Source of the DNA: Planctomycetota bacterium
GTDB taxonomy: Bacteria; Planctomycetota; Phycisphaerae; UBA1845
Length of the DNA stretch: 64,000 bases
Assembly: GCA_016200265.1 (NCBI GenBank)
Contig: JACQFE010000018.1
Location: forward strand, 42,151-106,150
Reading direction: 5' to 3'
Numbering within the stretch: the first letter of the stretch is position 1; each line of letters starts with the position of its first letter. Both the position numbers and the translations under genes were made by a program. This document shows, one piece after another, positions 27,371 to 36,460 of this stretch. The notes under the pieces were generated by a model, which was not told the DNA's origin, searched no databases, and was given only the letters and a program-made list of their open reading frames with translations.

Positions 27371-30064
27371 ATGGAACGAGTGGTAATACGCAGTAATTCC
27401 AAATTCCTGGCATGTAGCGCGCGCCATCGGAGGCTGCAAGCATCGATTTGGCTGTGTGCGATGGCCGCATGTGTCGCCTTCGCTCCGGGCGGAGCTGCCT
27501 TCGGGCAGACTTGCGGTGCGGGGACACCCGGCCCGAATAACTGCGATCCGGCTCTCGAACACGGAAACGGCGGCACCACGGCATGTCTGAACAAATGCGT
27601 CGGGGAAACATTGGATTGCACTGCGACGTTCCGATATCTCGACCAGTTGCTCGACCCATTCGTGGTGAAGGGCGCCTTCAACATGGTCCGCGGCACGGTG
27701 CGTGATCCGGCGGTCGGAAACCTTCCAATTATCTCGGTTCAAGGGAACGCGGTGTGCACGGACAACGGCGGCGCGTGCAATCCTGCGACCGGCGCGAACT
27801 GTGCGTTCCCGTGTCTTGTCGGTCCGGGCGGAAAGGCATGTGGCGATGCAGGATCAGGACTCAATCTACCTGGTGCGCCGCAGAACGGCGCGGTCCGGGT
27901 GGCCGATCGCAACATGTACACGATTCTAGCGTCGGACGTTGGAAACCTTCCGAACACATTCAGCTTCACGCAAAGAGATCTTTGCGATAGCGCATGTTCG
28001 GACTGCCCGGCGAACGATGATACGGCGACGGCGAGCTCCAACACGGTCGTACCGAATTGCAACGACAACGATGCTTGCACGGTGGACTGCTGCGTGGCGG
28101 GCGTTTGCTCGCATGCCAGCGATTGCAGCGGCGCGACCTGTCGTAATCCTGACGGCATTATTCGTACCGTCCCAGCGAATTCATGTCCGGACAGCAACGT
28201 TTGCACCGACGACGTCTGCGTCACCATCGACCCAGCGCATCCGGTTCCCGGTCGTACAGCCGATCAGTGCTGCACGAACCCGCCGACACCCTGCACGCCG
28301 CAAGACGTGTGCCACACGTGCAGCTGCGATCCGATCACCGGCGTTCACCAAAAGTCGAGGTGTGACGCTGATTCGCCTTCGCCGGTCGTCTGCAACGACG
28401 GAGATCCCGCCACGGTGGACCTTTGTGACGACACCCTAACTTCGGCCAGTCCCGCATGCTGTACGTCATGCGGTGTGAAGGTCGACAAGCAGGTATCCTG
28501 CGACGGTGTGAACTGGTTTGACGTGGGTCTGGTCGCCAACAACAACGACGGGACCAACGGCGCTGTGCCCGGGTGTACAGTCAACAGCACGGTGTACGTG
28601 CGCTACCAGGTCGCCAACGTCGGCCATGAGGACGTGAACAATTGCACGCTGAGCGAGTCGAACACGGTCATCCGCCCGGGCAACACGGTGGAGAGCGGAG
28701 TCACCATCGGTTTCGGCGTGACGCTCGATCCGACTGATCCAGACAGCGACCAGAATTGCACGAGCTCTCTGGAAGCACAAGAACCCAACACGGCCACGCT
28801 ACATTGCGATTGCGTGCAGCCGAATTCGCCGCCGCTGAGTGTCCAAGCTCAGGATAGCGCGACCGTGGAGTGCGTCCCCATCTGCGGAGACAACCTCGCG
28901 GGGGATACCAAGGGCGAAACCTGCGACGGAACGGATGCGGGGACGGCGGGGTGTTCGGCGGCAGGTTCCGGGGCACCAGATGCATGCCGCGCGAATTGCA
29001 CCTGTTGCGGCGACGGGCATCTCGACGCCGGCGAACAATGTGACGACGGCAACAACACGAACCATGACGGATGCAGCGCTACCTGTCAGCTGGAAACATG
29101 CGCTGTGAAAGTTGATAAACAAGTTTCCTGCGACGGCGTAAATTGGTTCGACGCCGGTCTGGTCGCCAACAACGAGGACGGGACCAGCGGGCCGATACCC
29201 GGGTGCATCGTGAACAGCACAGTGTACGTGCGGTATCAGGTCTCCAACGTCGGCGCGGTGAACGTAGACAACTGCACGCTGAGCGAATCGAACACCGTCA
29301 TCCGCCCAGGCAACACGGTACAGAGCGGAGTCAGCATCGGCTTCGGCGTAACGCTCGATCCAACCGCTCCCGACAGCGACCAGAGTTGCACGGACGCCCT
29401 GGAAGCGCAGGAACCCAATACGGCCACCCTGGATTGCCAGTGCGTACGAGGGCCGACGTTCCCACCTCTGAGCGCTCAGGCTCACGATTCCGCGACGATC
29501 GGGTGCAACGCGATCTGCGGGGACGGAGTCGTAGGCAACACACCGGGAGAAACCTGCGATCCGCCGGGCTCCGTGCAGTCGAACGGCAACGTCTGCCGGA
29601 AGGATTGCACCTATTGCGGTGACAATAGTACCAACAGCTCTGAAATGTGTGATGGGACGTCTGCCGGGTCGAATGGTTGCAGCGCAGGGAATTCCGGAGC
29701 ACCAGATGCATGCCGCACGAATTGCACCTGTTGCGGCGACGGACATCTTGATGCCGGCGAGCAATGTGACGATGGCAACAACACGAGCCATGACGGTTGC
29801 AGCGCCAGCTGTCAGATCGAAACCTGCGCTGTTCAAGTTGACAAACAAGTTTCCTGCGACGGCGTGAATTGGTTTGACGCCGGTCTGCACGGTGGAGAGC
29901 GGGGGCAGCATCGGCTTCGGCGTGACGCTCGATCCAACCGATCCCGACAGCAACCAGAATTGCACAGACGCCCTGGAGGCGCAGGAACCCAATACGGCCA
30001 CGCTGGATTGTCAGTGCGTGCGGGGGCCGACGTTCCCGCCTCTAAACGCTCACGCTCAAGATAG
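27371..30064 (+). CDS. Paralogue C, N-terminal part (frame broken near 29888)
   Basis: Third and largest paralogue; this frame gives 897 residues but only about the first 839 are authentic. The ATG at 27371 follows GAGGAG. Residues 1-46 are a signal peptide ending AAFGQ and about 47-230 the shared N-terminal domain. A Cys-rich linker follows (about 240-360). From about 367 come alternating units: an Ig-like, DUF11-resembling beta domain (KVDKQVSCDGVNWFDVG, CTLSESNTVIRPGNTV) and Cys-rich repeats (CCGDGHLDAGEQCDDGNN) that match the myxobacterial disulfide repeat (DUF4215, TIGR02232 type). At 29888 a 152-base segment present in the preceding unit is missing. The reading frame shifts, and the last 58 residues up to the stop at 30064 are out of frame. 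Confidence 0.8.
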   Translation: MERVVIRSNSKFLACSARHRRLQASIWLCAMAACVAFAPGGAAFGQTCGAGTPGPNNCDPALEHGNGGTTACLNKCVGETLDCTATFRYLDQLLDPFVVKGAFNMVRGTVRDPAVGNLPIISVQGNAVCTDNGGACNPATGANCAFPCLVGPGGKACGDAGSGLNLPGAPQNGAVRVADRNMYTILASDVGNLPNTFSFTQRDLCDSACSDCPANDDTATASSNTVVPNCNDNDACTVDCCVAGVCSHASDCSGATCRNPDGIIRTVPANSCPDSNVCTDDVCVTIDPAHPVPGRTADQCCTNPPTPCTPQDVCHTCSCDPITGVHQKSRCDADSPSPVVCNDGDPATVDLCDDTLTSASPACCTSCGVKVDKQVSCDGVNWFDVGLVANNNDGTNGAVPGCTVNSTVYVRYQVANVGHEDVNNCTLSESNTVIRPGNTVESGVTIGFGVTLDPTDPDSDQNCTSSLEAQEPNTATLHCDCVQPNSPPLSVQAQDSATVECVPICGDNLAGDTKGETCDGTDAGTAGCSAAGSGAPDACRANCTCCGDGHLDAGEQCDDGNNTNHDGCSATCQLETCAVKVDKQVSCDGVNWFDAGLVANNEDGTSGPIPGCIVNSTVYVRYQVSNVGAVNVDNCTLSESNTVIRPGNTVQSGVSIGFGVTLDPTAPDSDQSCTDALEAQEPNTATLDCQCVRGPTFPPLSAQAHDSATIGCNAICGDGVVGNTPGETCDPPGSVQSNGNVCRKDCTYCGDNSTNSSEMCDGTSAGSNGCSAGNSGAPDACRTNCTCCGDGHLDAGEQCDDGNNTSHDGCSASCQIETCAVQVDKQVSCDGVNWFDAGLHGGERGQHRLRRDARSNRSRQQPELHRRPGGAGTQYGHAGLSVRAGADVPASKRSRSR

Positions 30065-30470
30065 CGCAAACGTGCATTGCGTACCCATTTGCGGGGACAA
30101 CATTGCAGGCGACACGACAGGCGAGACATGTGACGGGACAGACGCGGGCACGCTCGGATGTTCGGCCGCAAGCTCCGGAGCACCAGATGCATGCCGCACG
30201 AATTGCACCTGTTGCGGCGACGGACAACTTGATGCCGGCGAGCAATGTGACGATGGCAACAACACGAGCCATGACGGTTGCAGCGCCAGCTGTCAGATCG
30301 AAACCTGCGCTGTTCAAGTTGACAAACAAGTTTCCTGCGACGGCGTGAATTGGTTTGACGCCGGTCTGCGGACGGCAACCAAAATTGCACGGATGCCCTG
30401 GAAGCGCAGGAACCCAATACGGCCACCCTGGATTGCCAGTGCGTGCGAGGGCCGACGTTCCCACCTCTGA
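29874..30470 (+). pseudogene. Paralogue C, middle segment displaced into another frame
   Basis: Between 29888 and 30368 the homologous protein sequence continues in a different frame (SIGFGVTLDPTDPDSNQNC, then CDGTDAGTLGC, then CCGDGQLDAGEQCDDGNN and KQVSCDGVNWFDAGL). At 30369 a second segment, of 208 bases relative to the unit at 29101, is missing and the original frame is restored. The two losses total 360 bases, exactly 120 codons. It has no start codon or ribosome site of its own and is best read as the interior of the C gene. Confidence 0.75.
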
Positions 30471-32623
30471 ACGCTCATGCTCAAGATAGCGCCACCGTGG
30501 CTTGCGTCCCCATTTGTGGGGACAACATCGCGGGGGACACAACAGGTGAGACATGTGACGGTACGGACGCGGGCACGCTCGGATGTTCGACTGCAAGTTC
30601 CGGGGCACTAGATTCATGCCGCGCGAATTGCACATGTTGTGGCGACGGGCATCTTGACGCCGATGAACAATGCGACGGCGCTGCCTTCACGTCTGGCGTG
30701 CCCTCCACACACGGACCCTGTCGCGAGGATTGCACATTTTGCGGTGACAGCATCACAAACGGCACCGAAATGTGCGACGACGGCAACACCAACGACAACG
30801 ACACGTGCAGCAACAACTGCACGAACGGTTGCGGCAACGGCATCCTAAATACGGGTGAGCATTGTGACGGAACTCAGTTTGAAGCGGGCGCTCCCTCAGG
30901 TCGTGTTTGCCGGTCCAACTGCACGTATTGCGGTGACGGAATCAGAAATGGAAATGAGCAGTGCGACGACGGCAACAGCGTCAATGCTGATAACTGCCGC
31001 AACGACTGCACGCTGCCGCTCTGCGGCGATGGCATTCTTGACGCAGGCGAGCATTGCGACGGGACGTTGTTCGAGGCCAATGCACCTTCAACGCACGGCC
31101 CATGCCGCGCGGATTGCACCTATTGCGGTGACGCCACGAAAAACGGCACCGAAATGTGCGACGACGGCAACACCAACGACAACGACACGTGCAGCAACAA
31201 CTGCACGAACGGTTGCGGCAACGGCATCCTGAATACGGATGAGCATTGTGACGGAACTCAGTTTGAAGCGGGTGCTCCCTCAGGTCGTGTTTGCCGATCC
31301 GACTGCACGTATTGCGGCGACGGTATCAAGAACGGCAACGAGCAGTGCGACGACGGCAATAACGTGGACACGGATAGCTGCCGCAACAATTGTACGCTAT
31401 CGGGATGTTCGGTGACGATCGCCAAGACTGTGGCGCCTGACGAGGATTGCAATGGAATTCCGGATAGCGCTTTCGTAGACGACGTTACCGTCGACAAGAT
31501 CGAGTGTGTGATTTACAAGGTCTGCATCACGAACGCAGGCGGCGCAGATGCACAGTCGCTCAATGCGTCGGACGTAACGCTAAATGATTCGCACATTGGG
31601 ATCACTAATGCGCTTCACCTTGATTTTGGCACGCTGGCCCCGGGCCAGACCGCGTGCAAGGAAATCCCAAGCACTACGATTCCGGCGGATTCCTGCCCGA
31701 ATGGCCAGTGCATCTGTCAGGATGTCGAAGGTAAGAATACGGCTTCAGTTTCCAACGTAATATGTGCGGCTTCGAATGCCCAGGCGTGTCTGCAATCCGG
31801 CTCCAAGTGCAGTGATGATGCGAATGTGGGATGCTCAGGCGGTTGCCGCATTACCGCAGGTCGCACGAACCGTACAGACGGCAGCATCAATGGCGGAGTT
31901 CAAGGACCTCGGGGCCAAGGGGGCGGCCAAGTCGGCGCACCTTGCGGATGCACGGGTTGTTTCACGACGGGAGATCCCCAGGCGGATGACGCGTTTGAAC
32001 ACATTCAGGGTAATTGGCAGTATGATCGGAAGTACCCTGGAGCAACTCAATTCAAACAGGGTACTTTCCACGCAAAGCAATTCAACAGCTTGATTTGCGG
32101 ATGTTGCAGTGAGGACTTGCCAAACTGTACCAATGGAACTCCGCAGACAACGGATGCGGGAATTTGCTTCCGGCAGGGGGCGACGTCTGATCCATTGAAT
32201 GGCAAGATTTGCGGTGACCGCACGACAGGACCATTGCCGCGTCCGGCCGCTGCCAACATCATTTGCTTCTCCGGCATTGGCGATTGGACCGACACCAACG
32301 GGCATAAGAACGTCAAGGTCGCTTTCCGCGTGGAGGCTGAGGACCGTGGCGAGCCGTCAACGGGGAAGAATTCAGATGACACCTGCGATTATCATCGCAT
32401 TCGCATCTGGGTTCCCAAGATTGGCGAGGACGCCGCGGTGTTGGCTGACCAGGCATGTTGCACGACTGCCCTGGATTCAAACTTGAACGTTCCAGGCATT
32501 CGAAGGCCAGACATCGACGATGGCGGCAATTTGATTCACGGGAATATTCAGATCCACCCGGAGACGCCGAATTCGAACAATGGGAGGTGCCCGGTTCCGG
32601 ACGGCAGTTGCCAGCAACCGTAA
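30443..32623 (+). CDS. Paralogue C, C-terminal part with head type 2
   Basis: This open frame is in the same phase as the start of paralogue C at 27371 and continues it after the two deletions; authentic sequence resumes at 30369. Residues about 1-320 are a run of DUF4215-like disulfide repeats (CGDGILDAGEHCDGTLFEA, CGDGIKNGNEQCDDGNN). One duplicated pair carries CSNNCTNGCGNGIL twice. About 322-440 is another beta domain (CSVTIAKTVAPDEDCNG). From about 467 the type 2 head shared with paralogue B follows (GGCRITAGRTNR, GNWQYDRKYPG, RVEAEDRGEPSTG, IWVPKIGED). It has no signal peptide or convincing start of its own, so it is not a separate gene. A strong terminator follows. Confidence 0.8.
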   Translation: MRGPTFPPLNAHAQDSATVACVPICGDNIAGDTTGETCDGTDAGTLGCSTASSGALDSCRANCTCCGDGHLDADEQCDGAAFTSGVPSTHGPCREDCTFCGDSITNGTEMCDDGNTNDNDTCSNNCTNGCGNGILNTGEHCDGTQFEAGAPSGRVCRSNCTYCGDGIRNGNEQCDDGNSVNADNCRNDCTLPLCGDGILDAGEHCDGTLFEANAPSTHGPCRADCTYCGDATKNGTEMCDDGNTNDNDTCSNNCTNGCGNGILNTDEHCDGTQFEAGAPSGRVCRSDCTYCGDGIKNGNEQCDDGNNVDTDSCRNNCTLSGCSVTIAKTVAPDEDCNGIPDSAFVDDVTVDKIECVIYKVCITNAGGADAQSLNASDVTLNDSHIGITNALHLDFGTLAPGQTACKEIPSTTIPADSCPNGQCICQDVEGKNTASVSNVICAASNAQACLQSGSKCSDDANVGCSGGCRITAGRTNRTDGSINGGVQGPRGQGGGQVGAPCGCTGCFTTGDPQADDAFEHIQGNWQYDRKYPGATQFKQGTFHAKQFNSLICGCCSEDLPNCTNGTPQTTDAGICFRQGATSDPLNGKICGDRTTGPLPRPAAANIICFSGIGDWTDTNGHKNVKVAFRVEAEDRGEPSTGKNSDDTCDYHRIRIWVPKIGEDAAVLADQACCTTALDSNLNVPGIRRPDIDDGGNLIHGNIQIHPETPNSNNGRCPVPDGSCQQP

Positions 32624-32650
32624 ACTGGAGTGATCGTTGAGAATTTGTTG

Positions 32651-32684
32651 GGGCGGGGTGGCATCATGCACCCCGCCCTTTTTA
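32651..32684 (+). terminator. Rho-independent terminator after paralogue C
   Basis: GGGCGGGGTG (32651-32660) pairs perfectly with CACCCCGCCC (32669-32678) around GCATCATG and is followed by TTTTTATTT. It closely resembles the terminator after paralogue B. Confidence 0.9.
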
Positions 32685-32706
32685 TTTGAACTCAATCAAC
32701 GAGATT

Positions 32707-33030
32707 GGTTATAGGTCCAAACATATCCCATCCTGCTTATGGGCCCAACCATGTCTTGCATCATGGTTATCTAGAGAATTTTGCCAGGACAATAGACTTG
32801 TAGTCGGAGCCGTTTTGCGATACCGTAGTGGGCTGTAGTTATTTCCGCGACGAAGAGGTCGTCGCTGCGCGGATTGTTGACATTGGCAAAACGGATCCGT
32901 GCGGTTGTCTTTTGAAGTATTGCCGGCCTAGGATCATTTGATGGGAAGAAGCACCCATCGTCGTTTGCCAACCGGGTGTCACATGTTGGCATCTATTCAA
33001 GCGGGCATTCTGCGTTTTGCGAGGCGGCGC
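32707..33030. repeat. Duplicated intergenic element, copy 2 (with TTATAGG motifs)
   Basis: GGTTATAGGTCC (32707-32718) and GCTTATGGGCCC (32735-32746) precede a copy of the element at 26961-27270. The minus-strand peptide in this copy reads MPTCDTRLANDDGCFFPSND and continues through TARIRFANVNNPRSDDLFVA without a frame break, so this copy is better preserved. Bases 33031-33300 are not duplicated; a possible short signal-peptide-like frame begins at 33056 (MRAGALLLGALLLAKG), but there is no supporting context. Confidence 0.6.
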
Positions 33031-33406
33031 GAGTCTTGTCTGTGCCGTTCGGATCATGCGCGCGGGGGCGTTGCTCCTCGGTGCATTGCTCTTGGCAAAA
33101 GGTGTAGCGTCGGGGAGCGTTCGCAACTTCGGAACGTTCGGCACGATTTGCAGCGGTTTGGGTCCAGTCGATGTTGAGGTGATTTCGCGCAAGGGTTCAA
33201 AACAATCAATTTGTAACGGAACAGCCGGTCGCTTGGCCAGCGCGTTTCGATGAACTGGAGTTTCTGTGAACTGATTTGACAAGGAGGATTTGCTGCGGCG
33301 GGAGATGACGCGGATGGGGTTTGTGGTTGTTATTGAAAAGTGTGGTTGGCCGATTCCGGCCTCCCAAGAAAACTTGGGGTGAGTTCATTTCAGAGGAGAG
33401 CGAACG

Positions 33407-35821
33407 ATGAAACCAAATGGATGCTGTAGTAGCTTGAAAAATCTAGCGTGTATGCCGCGCCCTCGGAGGATGCAGGCATCAAAATGGCTGTGTGCAACGG
33501 CCGCGTGTGTCGCCTTCACTGTGAGCGGCGCCGCCTGGGGCCAGAGTTGTGGTCCCGGGACTCCGGGCGTGGTTAGCTGCGACCCCGGCCTTGAGCACGG
33601 CAACGGCGGGACGGCGGCATGCCAGAATCGGTGCGTGGGAGATACATTGGATTGCACCGCCACGTTTCGATATTTGGATCAGTTGCTCGACCCCGTCCTC
33701 GTGAAGGCTGCGTTCAACACTGTTCACGGAAATGTTCGTGATCCTGCGGTCGGGAACCTTCCGATTATTTCGATCGTCGGCAACGCGGTGTGCACCGACA
33801 GCGGCGGCGCATGCAATCCCGCGACGGGTGCGAATTGCGCGTTTCCTTGCCTGGTCGGTCCCGGAGGCAAAGGGTGCAGCGATGCGGGAACATCCCTATC
33901 GCTCCCCGGTGCGCCGCAAAACGGATCGGTGCGGGTTGCGGATCGCAACATGTATACGATCCTGGTGACGGATATCGGAAGCCTTCCGAACACATTCAGC
34001 TTCACGCAGCGAGACCTTTGCGACAGCGCATGCTCGGACTGCCCGGCGAATGACGATTCGGCGACGGCGAGCGCCAGCAGTTTGGTGCCAAACTGCAATG
34101 ACTCCAACGCATGCACGACGGACACTTGTTCGTCGGCGTCCGGCTCGGCCGTTTGCGCCAACACTCCAAACCCGCCGTGCAACGACAACAATGCCTGTAC
34201 GACGGATACTTGTAGCGATGACGATAACGAGTGCACGACGGATATTTGTAATCCGGAACTTGGCTGCGTATTTACACCGAACCCGCCGTGCAATGACCAG
34301 AACGCATGCACGACGGATACTTGCGATCCAGCCATTGGTTGTGTGTTCACGCCGAATCCGCCGTGCGAAGACAATAATGCTTGCACGACGGATACTTGCA
34401 ACCCGGCCGAAGGTTGCGTGTTTACACCGAATCCGCCGTGCAATGACCAGAACGCGTGCACGACGGATACTTGCGATCCAGCAATCGGTTGCGTATTCAC
34501 GCCGAACCCGCCGTGCAATGACCAGAACGCATGCACGACGGATACTTGCGACCCCGCAATCGGCTGCGTATTCACACCGAACCCGCCGTGCGAAGACAAT
34601 AATGCTTGCACGACGGATACTTGCAATCCCGCCATTGGCTGCGTGTTCACACCGAACCCGCCGTGCAACGACAACAGTGCGTGCACGACGGACACTTGTG
34701 ATCCGGCAATCGGTTGCGTGTTCACTCCAAACCCGCCGTGCGAAGACGATAACGCGTGCACGACGGATATTTGTAATCCGGAACTTGGCTGCGTGTTTAC
34801 GCCGAACCCGCCGTGCAATGACCACAACGCTTGCACGACGGACACTTGCAACCCCGCCATCGGCTGTGTGTTCACGCCGAACCCGCCGTGCGAAGACGAT
34901 AATGCTTGCACGACGGACACCTGTGATCCGGCAATCGGTTGTGTGTTCACTCCGAACCCGCCGTGCAATGACCACAACGCATGCACGACGGACACGTGTG
35001 ATCCCGCCACAGGCTGTGTGTACACTCCGCTTCCGCCATGCGATGACCACAACGTTTGCACGGCGGACAGCTGCAATCCGGACATCGGTTGCGTGTTCAC
35101 GCCGAACCCGCCGTGCGATGACCATGATGCATGCACGGACGATTCGTGCGACGCCCAGTTGGGTTGTGTGTTTGAGGACAACGGCTCCTGCCACGCGGAA
35201 ACCTGCCGTACGCCGGGCTTCTGGGATACCCACGCCTGCGGAACAGACGGCGTCCACTGCGAGAAATCCAACAGCAGCAACCTGACTCAGAAGGCGTTGA
35301 ACGAGTGTGGCGGCTGTGTCAACATCTGCGGAGATGTGATCAACAACACACTGTTGAACAACTCCGACTCGGCCCTCGAGTCCATGTGCGTTGCTGTGAC
35401 GGGTGCGCAGCGACTGCAGTTGGTTCGTCAGTTGACCGCGGCGGCGTTGAACTGCTGCGTCAGCGGCAAGGGCGGCGCATGCACCGGGGCGAGCATTGAT
35501 GCCGTGTTCAATGCCTGCAACGCGGCCTGCGCGGCAGGCGGCACGACCACGCACATCAACGGACAAGTCGTCGATTGCGTGGGTGCGCTCGACGCCTTCA
35601 ACAACGGTCTGCTCAGTGATTGCCACGACCGTATCTTGGGTGTCTGCGGCGACGGATCGATCTGCACCGAACAGGTGCCGTGTGCACACGGACCATGCGG
35701 TGCTCCGGGACCGGCGGGCAGCTCCAACGCCTGCAACTCGGCCATCAGCAACAAGTGCTACGTGGTTGGCACGAGCACCTGTGCGACCGGCGGAGCGAAC
35801 GGACCGCAGGTCTGTCCGTAA
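33407..35821 (+). CDS. Paralogue D: secreted Cys-rich cassette protein with 13-unit stalk, head type 1
   Basis: Fourth paralogue, 804 residues. The ATG at 33407 follows GAGGAGAG, and the 130-base leader is clearly related to that of paralogue C (GTTTGTGGTTGTT, GGCCGATTC, GAGTTCATTTCAGAGGAG). Residues 1-45 are a signal peptide ending AAWGQ and about 46-233 the family N-terminal domain. The stalk (about 269-594) has thirteen consecutive units of 25-26 residues of the form CNDQNACTTDTCDPAIGCVF, each with four Cys and many Asp/Asn, matching the Dictyostelium CTDC repeat pattern. The type 1 head starts near residue 595 (CHAETCRTPGFWDTHACG) and is almost identical to that of paralogue A. Each unit probably forms two disulfides and may bind calcium, giving a stiff rod. 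Confidence 0.9.
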   Translation: MKPNGCCSSLKNLACMPRPRRMQASKWLCATAACVAFTVSGAAWGQSCGPGTPGVVSCDPGLEHGNGGTAACQNRCVGDTLDCTATFRYLDQLLDPVLVKAAFNTVHGNVRDPAVGNLPIISIVGNAVCTDSGGACNPATGANCAFPCLVGPGGKGCSDAGTSLSLPGAPQNGSVRVADRNMYTILVTDIGSLPNTFSFTQRDLCDSACSDCPANDDSATASASSLVPNCNDSNACTTDTCSSASGSAVCANTPNPPCNDNNACTTDTCSDDDNECTTDICNPELGCVFTPNPPCNDQNACTTDTCDPAIGCVFTPNPPCEDNNACTTDTCNPAEGCVFTPNPPCNDQNACTTDTCDPAIGCVFTPNPPCNDQNACTTDTCDPAIGCVFTPNPPCEDNNACTTDTCNPAIGCVFTPNPPCNDNSACTTDTCDPAIGCVFTPNPPCEDDNACTTDICNPELGCVFTPNPPCNDHNACTTDTCNPAIGCVFTPNPPCEDDNACTTDTCDPAIGCVFTPNPPCNDHNACTTDTCDPATGCVYTPLPPCDDHNVCTADSCNPDIGCVFTPNPPCDDHDACTDDSCDAQLGCVFEDNGSCHAETCRTPGFWDTHACGTDGVHCEKSNSSNLTQKALNECGGCVNICGDVINNTLLNNSDSALESMCVAVTGAQRLQLVRQLTAAALNCCVSGKGGACTGASIDAVFNACNAACAAGGTTTHINGQVVDCVGALDAFNNGLLSDCHDRILGVCGDGSICTEQVPCAHGPCGAPGPAGSSNACNSAISNKCYVVGTSTCATGGANGPQVCP
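34211..35188 (+). repeat. Tandem repeat of 75 bases, 13 units
   Basis: Inside paralogue D, one 78-base unit starting at 34211 is followed by twelve 75-base units starting at 34289 and stepping exactly 75 bases to 35114. The units differ mostly at synonymous positions and at a few residues (NDQ, EDN, NDH, EDD). The perfect register keeps the reading frame and points to expansion by unequal exchange or slippage under protein-level selection. Confidence 0.95.
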
Positions 35822-35870
35822 TCTAGCGTTAAGTTAGCCGCGGCTTCGGCCGCGACGTTTAGAAAAATGA

Positions 35871-35907
35871 GAGGCGGAGTGCCGAAAGGTGCTTCGCCTC
35901 TTATTTT
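35871..35907 (+). terminator. Rho-independent terminator after paralogue D
   Basis: GAGGCG (35871-35876) pairs with CGCCTC (35895-35900), the stem continues inward as GCC-GAAA-GGT, and TTATTTT follows. A second hairpin, CGCGGC-TTCG-GCCGCG, lies just upstream at 35839-35854. From 35908 to about 36340 I see no gene or repeat. Confidence 0.8.
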
Positions 35908-36349
35908 GATACGCCAAGTAGAGGCGCCAATTCTCGGCGTGCACCGTCTATCCGCAAGCATCCGGTCAAAAGCTCAATTGCCCACACGTCAGATCGAAAA
36001 CCGGCTTCGTAGGCCCCAAGCCGAATTTACCTGGCACGCAGTGCGTCAAGAGCTTCTCTCCTGTTGGAAATGGACCACTGTCCAAGGCAAGGCAATCCAC
36101 GTTCAAAATTTTACATTCGATGCGCGGCTCGCCGCGCCTTGCGAATTATCGCCCCATGCGGGAAATTGAATTCTAATGGATTCTTGAATTGCTCAATCTG
36201 CCCAATGCCACACCCTTGGCATGGATACAATCTTCTTGGATGCAATCCGGGTATTCGGACCCGCGAGCAAGGGATCCGGGGATTTATCGGCTCAATGAAA
36301 TTGCGGCTCCGCACGCGGCGAAATCCAAATTGTATGATCAAGTGGACCC

Positions 36350-36460
36350 ACAAGGGCAACCCAGTCGAAAGGCTGGAGACGCAAAGCGCAGAGTCCTTGA
36401 TTTCCTGATGTCAAGGATTGTCACGCTGCATGGGGATGACCGGGTTCGGTTATCTCTGTT
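36350..36460 (+). promoter_or_regulatory. c-di-GMP-I (GEMM-I) riboswitch candidate 1
   Basis: The segment contains the GEMM-I core in order: GGGCAACCC with the conserved G before CAA, a hairpin closed by a GAAA tetraloop (CCAGTC-GAAA-GGCTGG), the invariant GACGCAAAGC, a second stem (GCAG/CTGC with TCCTTGA/TCAAGGA inside), and a 3' strand GGATGACCGGGTTCGG resembling the family's GG-x-AGCxGGGTTxCCG. In the known family these bind cyclic di-GMP. Downstream, AGAAGC (36470-36475) can pair with GCTTCT (36497-36502), which would bury the GGAGG ribosome site of the TadG-like gene. Confidence 0.8.

Noticed and set aside
33056..33253. Short signal-peptide-like frame (MRAGALLLGALLLAKG)
   Set aside because: No ribosome site, no similarity to neighbours and only about 65 codons. 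It may be a relic but cannot be supported as a gene.
34211..35188. CRISPR-like periodicity
   Set aside because: The 75-base units have no unique spacers, vary at synonymous sites and are in frame inside a secreted protein, so this is a coding tandem repeat.
33724..35689. Very long open frames on both strands across paralogue D (33724-35280 and 33896-35689 minus, 34050-35285 plus)
   Set aside because: They exist only because a 75-base unit, a multiple of three, repeats without stops in several frames. They have low-complexity translations, no ribosome sites, and overlap a gene with clear homology to its paralogues.
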